This document shows positions 20,790-26,772 of a stretch of DNA of 26,772 nucleotides, piece by piece. Position numbers and translations under genes: made by a program. The notes beneath the pieces are model-generated. The model was not told the DNA's origin. It searched no databases and saw only the letters and a program-made list of their open reading frames with translations. This DNA is from Rhizophagus sp. LPA8_4_AMF (taxonomy: Eukaryota; Glomeromycota; Glomeromycetes; Glomerales; Glomeraceae), in assembly GCA_021464525.1 (NCBI GenBank), contig JADRCO010000765.1, forward strand, positions 1 through 26,772, read 5' to 3'. Positions within the stretch are counted from its first letter, which is position 1. Each line of letters starts with the position of its first letter.

Positions 20790-20988
20790 GGAGTGATATA
20801 GATAAGCGAAATTTTTATAGCTGATAGATATTCTGGTGTTTGAGGGTGTAAGAGGAAGCGTAATACTTTTATTATCATATATCTTGTAATAGTGATAGAA
20901 ACAAACAATTAATTAACTTTAGAAATTATTCGAGAGCAAAGAAATAACTTGATGTGGGACTCGAATTAAAATGGCCTAGGATCCGCGT
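20790..20988. repeat. Left arm of the inverted repeat around the NTPase-nuclease gene
   Basis: This arm is an inverted copy of 24181-24386. The innermost 57 bp are nearly identical, running from GAGAGCAAAGAAATAACTTG to GGCCTAGGATCCGCGT. The outer 140 bp match less well, with shared GTGATAGAAA and GATATAGAT. Inward of GCGT the two sides diverge abruptly. Confidence 0.7.
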
Positions 20989-21159
20989 GCTTTTTGATTC
21001 GCTATAAAACATTATATTATTTGCTATGTTACATGTGGATGTGTTCATCAAAAAAATAAAATACATGTAATAATTATGCTATTAACTAGCAATTATTTTT
21101 ATTCAGATATGCTACATATGTGGTTATACATTTTAAATACACTATCGGAAGGTTTCAGT

Positions 21160-23929
21160 CTATCTGATACTAATGATTTGTTCAAATATTTGACTATAAA
21201 ATTGTGGTCGCGATACAAGCGACGGAGTGTAAATTTTTTTCAAATTTTCTCTATCAACAATAATTATATTTTTATTATTTAATACTTCATGACTGAGCTT
21301 TCCTAAGTTTCTCCAAACCACGACAACCAGATAAATATCATTTTCGGTCATTTTGAGTTTTCCCACAGAAGATTTATCGTAAAATGATCCATTTTCCCAT
21401 GCATCATTTTCACTTCTACGTCTATTGCGTAAATATCTTACATGCGTAAGGTATTTCATTTTCATATTTTCATATTTATTCAATATCTCATCACTTTCTA
21501 ATGTTGTCTGATGGTCTCGATAAGTAAACCTGCATTCAATGTTGATTGCGATATAGCCAGATTCGTCTGCTTTTCTTTCAAATATAACCATGTCAAACCC
21601 ACTATTATTTGATTTTTTGGGAACGAATAAATAATCAATAAGATTCTCAAAAACTTCTCTGGATGAATTGTATATTGTATCATTTGGAGGAAATTCTATT
21701 TCTTCATGACAGTACGCGATTCCCTTCCTTTGTAACTGTATCTCAAATTTTTTTTCGCCTCTGTCAGATAAACCATAAATCTCATGAAGACTTATCTTCT
21801 TTCCATTTTCACGAAGCACACGGTATAGTAATTCCCAGTTTGCGTGGAATCTTTCAAAGGGCTTTTCGTCCATCACTTCGTCATCGAAAGAAGATTCTGT
21901 TGTAAGTAGGTTTTGTATTATTTTAGTGGCAATTTTCGCATCACCATCATCATTATTTTTTGAACAAAAATATTGTAGGCTAACTGGTGATAAGGTGGGA
22001 ATGACAAACTCAGCTTCATTTTTTTCAGTAAGCGAATTAATGTAAACTCCGGAAGAAATGAGGGCTGAAACGCTTAATTGTTCACCATTAGTATTTATAA
22101 TCTGGCTCAATCTTACTGTTTCTCCTAGTAAAGCCATTTTAACTACAGGAAAGGATATATTATGATACCATTCTTCAATATCATCTATCAAGATTGCGAG
22201 AAGAGAATTGTAATTGTGAACTTTCTTGGTTCCTTCGTTGCTATTAAAAACTTTATAAAATTTTTCTAGGGTCCTCGGATGTCCGTTGCAATCGGCAATG
22301 CATTTTTTAATGACATACGACCTACGCTCGTCTAAATTTAAATCTTCCATGGCTTCGCTAAATAATTCTGCCGATTCTGAAATCTCTAGTCTTCTCAATG
22401 GTACCCATTCGATTTTTCTACCTGAGTCAGTCGTATTTTTTTGCACATAAACTGCATCAAGCGTGGTCAGGATAAAATTAAATTTGATCAACTCATTTTT
22501 ATCCTTCGCCAACCCCGCCAATCCTTGGTAGGGATTATAGAGATTATTTAAGAATTCATTAATTTTAGCTTGTTTTCGATCCTTATCGACGTCTGCTAAA
22601 ATTTTCATAGTCTCATCAATGCATAGAAATACTCGTTTCTTCGAATGATATAAGATGCTTTGAACAGCAGTAAAAATGTCCAATGATAGAAAATATGTAC
22701 TAAATTTCTTGCAAAACTCCTGCCACATTAGTTTCTCATCATCGAAAAAATAACTCCATAGGATACGCATCACTAATCCTCTTTCAGTATCATCATCTAC
22801 GTGTCGATTAAAATTGTACGACGAATTTCCATTGTATGTTATACATACTGCAATGGAATTACGAAGCATATCTATGACTTTATAAACATCCGCAATGTAA
22901 TCATGGTACTTTCTGTTTACAAAAGGGCATTTCTTGACTGGTCGTTCCTTGCTTTTCAAATAATTTTCGAAATCTTCGTTTTTCAAGGAGGCCAACTCAT
23001 CAAGAAAGAAAGATTTTCCTCCTCCTGGTGTGGCTTGAAGCGCGAGAACGGGGTGGAGATTTTTTTCACCAATGCCTTTCCCTTCCTTCAAGGCTCTCTT
23101 ATTTCTAATATAACGCATAACAATGCAATCAAATATTTTATGTAGCGTTTCATCTCTACCTTTTCTTGTAAAGTTAAATTCATTTCCGCATAGTTTGTGT
23201 GGCCTTGCGAAATCATCCTTGACACCTTCTTGTCCTTCTAAAAACTTTGCTATGGATTCGGGAGTAAGTTCTTTTGGATTTGTATGGAAATACAAAGAAA
23301 ATATTAGATCCGAACAGTAATATTTCAACTAGAAGTATTTAACGTATATGATTCTATTTTCCACGCAATTTAAGATATATTACCAACTGTTTGTTTCACT
23401 TTTTTACTGCCAAGTTCCTCGTTCGAATCTTCCGTTTTCCTTTTGCCTGATCGAATAAAAAAAAATATGGGAAGTGGGATAACACGAATGTGTTTTTTGG
23501 GCGGGTTTGACGATAAGAAGCAGGAAAGAAAAGCACAAGAATAAGAAGTAAGCATTCGGTATTATATGATTATATAAAAGACAGGTAAATCATAGAAACG
23601 AGTAATAAATACTACGAAAATAACTGCCTTAAAAGACGTCTGTTGAATAACACGCAGACGTACAAACGTTAAACTATTTTATGATAGAACTTACCTTGGT
23701 TGTTTAAATTATTAATTAAATCAGCAAGTACTGCCCTTTTTCCAATCGAAAGTTCACATTGCTTAAGCAAATCCGCAGTTAAAGTAAGAAAAGCATAACC
23801 ATTAATATTTTCTTCATGAAATTTTTGAATTTCAGAGTCGCTTAATGTCAAATTTTTTTCTTGCAAATAAGATTGCAAATAAGTGATAAGTTGGTCCGTA
23901 TTATATTTTCCTACTTCTTCAGTCGACAT
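21160..23929 (-). CDS. SAM domain - P-loop NTPase - PD-(D/E)xK-like nuclease protein (Crinkler-like), three exons
   Basis: Exon 1 (23695-23929, GTAAGT donor) begins MSTEEVGKYNTDQLITYLQ and encodes a SAM-like domain. Exon 2 (about 23384-23446) supplies KRKTEDSNEELGSKKVKQ, a bipartite nuclear localisation pattern. Exon 3 runs to the stop at 21160. Its left junction is unresolved: an acceptor at 23271 (exon start 23270) keeps frame with the GTAATA donor and gives about 802 residues; the frame is open up to 23328. Counting from 23328, the NTPase part has Walker A ATPGGGKS (99-106), Walker B RVFLCIDE (232-239) and ILTTLD. The C-terminal nuclease-like part has GFDMVIFERK (577-586) and IAINIECRFTY (593-603), then SRPQF near the end. 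NTPase-nuclease fusions of this type are known as Crinkler-like proteins in fungi and oomycetes. Nuclear action on DNA is inferred. The gene lies between inverted repeats. Confidence 0.85.
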
Positions 23930-23971
23930 TTTGATCAGTTCAGGAAAAAGAAAAAATTTGGGATTTTGGGG

Positions 23972-23980
23972 TATATATAT
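23972..23980 (-). promoter_or_regulatory. Possible TATA element of the NTPase-nuclease gene
   Basis: TATATATA on the minus strand ends about 43 bp upstream of the ATG at 23929. In such AT-rich DNA this is weak evidence alone, but position and spacing are suitable. Confidence 0.35.
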
Positions 23981-24180
23981 GAAATCTATTGTCACACAAA
24001 TCAGTCAGACGACATCATCACAAGTCATTTGATGAATCGTGATTAAAAAAATTTATTCGTAGGTAGTTTATGATTAAGATTCAAAGCACGAAATGTTAAT
24101 AATTTTTCAGATACAGTAATAGTAATGGCAAATATGGAGTAGCAAATGAAATGTATGATGCTATCAAAGAGGGAGGGAGT

Positions 24181-24386
24181 ACGCGGATCCTAGGCCATTT
24201 AATGCGAGTCCCAGCATCAAGTTATTTCTTTGCTCTCATATTTTCGAAAAATATCTATAACTAATTTATTTCTATCACTATAGCTAACTACAAGATTCTC
24301 ACCCCATAATCTTTCTCTACACTAGAATTCTGAAATAAATTACACCACTTATATCTACAAAATTTTTGTCTAATCTATATCTCTCC
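24181..24386. repeat. Right arm of the inverted repeat around the NTPase-nuclease gene
   Basis: Inverted partner of 20790-20988. The inner edge is ACGCGGATCCTAGGCC and the core runs to 24237. It contains an open plus-strand frame (STRILGH...SSYFFAL) that is partly kept in the left arm as well. Confidence 0.7.
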
Positions 24387-25573
24387 CAAACACACAGACT
24401 ATATAAAATATTATTCCTCAAAAGAGAACTTCTCCGAGATTAAATAATTTTGAAACTATAGCATAAATCGGGGATTAGCAACTGAGGTAAAAAAATAAGT
24501 AATGCAACATTACCCACCTCGTATTTAAGAAATTTGTTGCTTATCACCAGTACGGTACTGCGCCAAGTATCAAGAATTCGGCACGTGAAGATGCTTATTA
24601 TTCCATTGCCAGAAAAATTATTTGATATACTGTGCCAGACTTTTGCTGTACCGTTGCATGTGACGAGATTTATGTGAGTAATTTCACTGCATCTATTGTA
24701 CGCATGATGGTAGTCAGTGATTTTCTCGGAAAATGCTATATATAACAAGAAGAGTAATATGTCCGGTTTATTTTGGAACATCTATAGAGACGGGAAAATT
24801 GATTAACATCGTGATGACATGTTTCAAGAAGCTAGCCGAGCAATAAAACCAACATACCTTATAATACTTTACGGAATATGCTCATTTGTTTGATTGGAGA
24901 TAATATCGATGTAAATTATGGTAAGTTTGAATGTTTCGCTTATTTTTTGTTTTTTATTTGCACAAGGCGGATAAATAGATTCACTAACTAGGATGTCTCT
25001 CCTTTATATAATTTACACAAGGTCTAGAATCAACAGGGCTTTTTGAATACGCCTTTGTATGATCGCATCACGAAGGATGATTGACGATATAGTAGTAATT
25101 ACTTAAAAATGAGTTACCCCTCCCCTATTCTATGTATTCCCAAAAAGGAAAAAATCAGAATAATTCTACTGCGTCTTGTCCCATAATGGAATTAGAATTT
25201 AGTGTATACACATATTATTAAGTGTGCTAACGCAAACGGGATAATACGTTTATTCTGAACCGCGAGCATGCGACATACAAATTCAGGGACAGTTTTTTTT
25301 TTATTAAAATATATATGCCAGAACTTTTGAGCAAAGCTATAAAAAATGGCCATGTGTGATGTCATTATTGCACAGAATTTTTTACCAGTTGCCCAAATCA
25401 CATGATGAAATTTGCGAATGTGTAAAACACACAAACAGTTTTAAAAAATCGAAACAAAGCTATTTATTATATTTTTCGTAAAGTAATACATGAGAAAAGG
25501 CTGGCTAAGTAAAAACGATAGAGAAGCAAGGAGGAATAAAGCCAAGCCCAACCCATAAGAAGATAGTTCTTTC
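24387..25573. other. Intergenic stretch, two overlapping open frames of doubtful status
   Basis: A 113-codon minus-strand ATG frame (24440-24781) and a 59-codon plus-strand frame (24486-24662, ending PLHVTRFM before a GTGAGT donor-like site) overlap. Neither has recognisable motifs, and at most one can be real. The 80-codon frame at 25192-25434 starts at TTG and is not called. Confidence 0.3.
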
Positions 25574-26435
25574 CTATTGCCTAAAACTATCCACCCATGC
25601 CTTTATCTGATTAACTGTGCTAACATTACTGCCACTAACACCATTATAAAAATTTTTCACTGTTAAAATCTTAATATTTCCTCCAAGACTACGAATATCA
25701 ACTACTACTGAGAGCACATCTCATCAAAAGTATAATTCCTCGCCTTCATAAGTCGATCAAAGTGTTCTTTAAAGCAGATTCTAATGTCTCCAGTAATATC
25801 AAAAATTCCAGATAAATTGGAACTTCCAGAAGAAGAGCTTGGAGACGAATTAGTTGAAGCTGAGGTAGAGTCTCCTGAATTTCCCAATTCAGCTTCAGAA
25901 TCATTAGCCATACTCTGTTGATCAAATTCAGTTCTTTGAATTACTGCGTAATGTTGATTTATTTCGTTTTGAAGATTTTTGATTACAACATTAATTCTGC
26001 CAAATTCATTACGGCAGGCTTCTTTAATATTATTAACTTTTGTAGTTATGTCATTCAAAATTTTCAGCGCCTTTCTAGTGAAGTCATCATCATGTGCCTT
26101 GTTTTTTCAGCTTCTGCAGTAAGTTTACCATCGATTTCAGCATAAATTTTACCGACTTCCGCAATGAATGTGGATTTAAAATTGGAAATACTTGTGTCAA
26201 CTTTTGCGGTGAGCTTATTGTTAAATTCAGTAAAGGTCTTTTCTATTTCTGGTGAATCAAGATCATCGACAATTTCGATGGCATGTGCATAGAGTTCATC
26301 AGAGACTTTCTGTTTGATATTTAACCATATGGTGGTAATCCCCATGAATAACACTGGACCGATGAACAAAAAAACAGTGGTTAAGGTCAAAAAAGGCATG
26401 ACTCCTGAAGAATTGAGCAATGACAAACTGGACAT
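25574..26435 (-). pseudogene. Membrane-anchored, coiled-coil-like protein gene with broken reading frame
   Basis: The ATG at 26435 follows a TATA box. The first 123 codons (26064-26435) give a transmembrane segment (about residues 13-38, MPFLTLTTVFLFIGPVLFMG) and a charged helical region with repeated F/I heptad-like spacing (FNNKLTAKVD, IYAEIDGKLTAEAEK). The frame then shifts. One extra base in the A6 run (26102-26107) would join it to a frame reading HDDDFTRKALKILNDITTKV, more helix, and a serine-rich linker (NSSPSSSSGSSNLSG), ending at 25705. Coding character resumes in a third frame at about 25706 (VVDIRSLGGNIKILTVKNF) and stops at 25574. This last step could be a second 1-base loss or a splice using the CTCTCAG acceptor. 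No family is recognised. It may be a recent pseudogene or a good gene with sequencing indels. Confidence 0.65.
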
Positions 26436-26552
26436 GATTAGGTAAATTGATGCGTAGTAATTTTATTAAGAGATCTTATTGGTGGATCAAGTTTTTTAGA
26501 TATACTTTTTTTAATATGCAATCTCTTGCGTAAATGCACTGGGAAAAAGGTT

Positions 26553-26561
26553 TATTTTATA
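26553..26561 (-). promoter_or_regulatory. TATA box of the membrane/coiled-coil gene
   Basis: TATAAAATA on the minus strand lies about 120 bp upstream of the ATG at 26435, a spacing similar to that of the secreted protein gene at 3315-3473. Confidence 0.45.
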
Positions 26562-26736
26562 CTGTATGCCTACTACGCGTGAAAAGAAAATTTAACCTGA
26601 TTTATTGTGTGTATTTGTCATAACTACATTTTTCATAATTACGTTGCTCGTAGATACCTGATTGTTGAAATAACAATACATGAAGCATTAACAGTGTGAA
26701 ATCGGTATTATAAATACTAACTAGAAGTTGCGGTTT

Positions 26737-26757
26737 GTGGGGGACTTCGTCCCCCAT
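26737..26757. repeat. Perfect GC-rich hairpin at the window edge
   Basis: TGGGGGAC, a TTC loop, then GTCCCCCA form a perfect 8-bp stem (26738-26756), followed by ATGCAAATTAG. In AT-rich surroundings this stands out. It could be the terminal hairpin of a transposable element (Helitron-like) or a transcribed stem-loop. The element body would be outside or unrecognised. Confidence 0.5.
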
Positions 26758-26772
26758 GCAAATTAGTTTTTT

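Noticed and set aside
21663..23320. Plus-strand open frames of 65 to 114 codons across the NTPase-nuclease gene
   Set aside because: They are antisense shadows of the long minus-strand coding exon.
1..26772. CRISPR arrays, bacterial operons, rRNA genes
   Set aside because: Introns, TATA boxes and domain content are eukaryotic. The tandem arrays seen are short and degenerate, without regular unique spacers.

Overview
The window is very AT-rich, with short introns (66 to 248 bp), TATA boxes, and many short palindromic elements and dead retroelements. It holds a BTB-TLDc gene, decayed kinase modules with the KWC..C / WTSGN / IPYNEF motifs, a SAM-linked Crinkler-like NTPase-nuclease gene and small secreted proteins. 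That combination points to an arbuscular mycorrhizal fungus, most likely Rhizophagus or a close Glomeromycotina relative. The organism call rests on recalled family resemblance; no search was run.

Layout. Positions 1-545 hold a hAT-like terminus abutting a 445-bp foldback element. 546-3300 is mostly gene-free but carries a truncated, intron-less BTB pseudogene (1554-1965) and a TTTCACCG-rich inverted-repeat element. At 3315-3473 (minus) there is a 52-residue secreted protein with its own TATA box. 3650-6300 is a field of small palindromic elements. 6426-7952 (minus) is an intact two-exon BTB-BACK-TLDc gene, the paralogue of the pseudogene.

8000-15020 is dominated by non-LTR retroelement remains. 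One copy has a perfect 16-bp target-site duplication (9489-9504 and 10096-10111). A second has an imperfect 18-bp duplication and a nonsense-interrupted ORF (11500-12616). A third is more decayed (about 13490-15020). A Harbinger-like element with TTA duplications lies at 16421-16939, upstream of a secreted beta-trefoil-like protein gene (17521-17940, plus). Two kinase pseudogene fragments converge at about 18655.

19850-20330 holds a modular repeat. 20790-24386 is the most distinctive locus: a minus-strand gene (SAM domain, NLS exon, P-loop NTPase, PD-(D/E)xK-like nuclease) lying between about 200-bp inverted repeats. The right end has a minus-strand gene for a membrane-anchored, coiled-coil-like protein whose frame breaks at least once (25574-26435), and a perfect GC-rich hairpin at the window edge.

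The genes do not form an operon or pathway. The window reads as a repeat-rich accessory region carrying members of expanded or secreted families: BTB-TLDc, kinase, Crinkler-like and small secreted proteins. The intact or near-intact genes are the BTB-TLDc gene, the two secreted proteins and the Crinkler-like gene.
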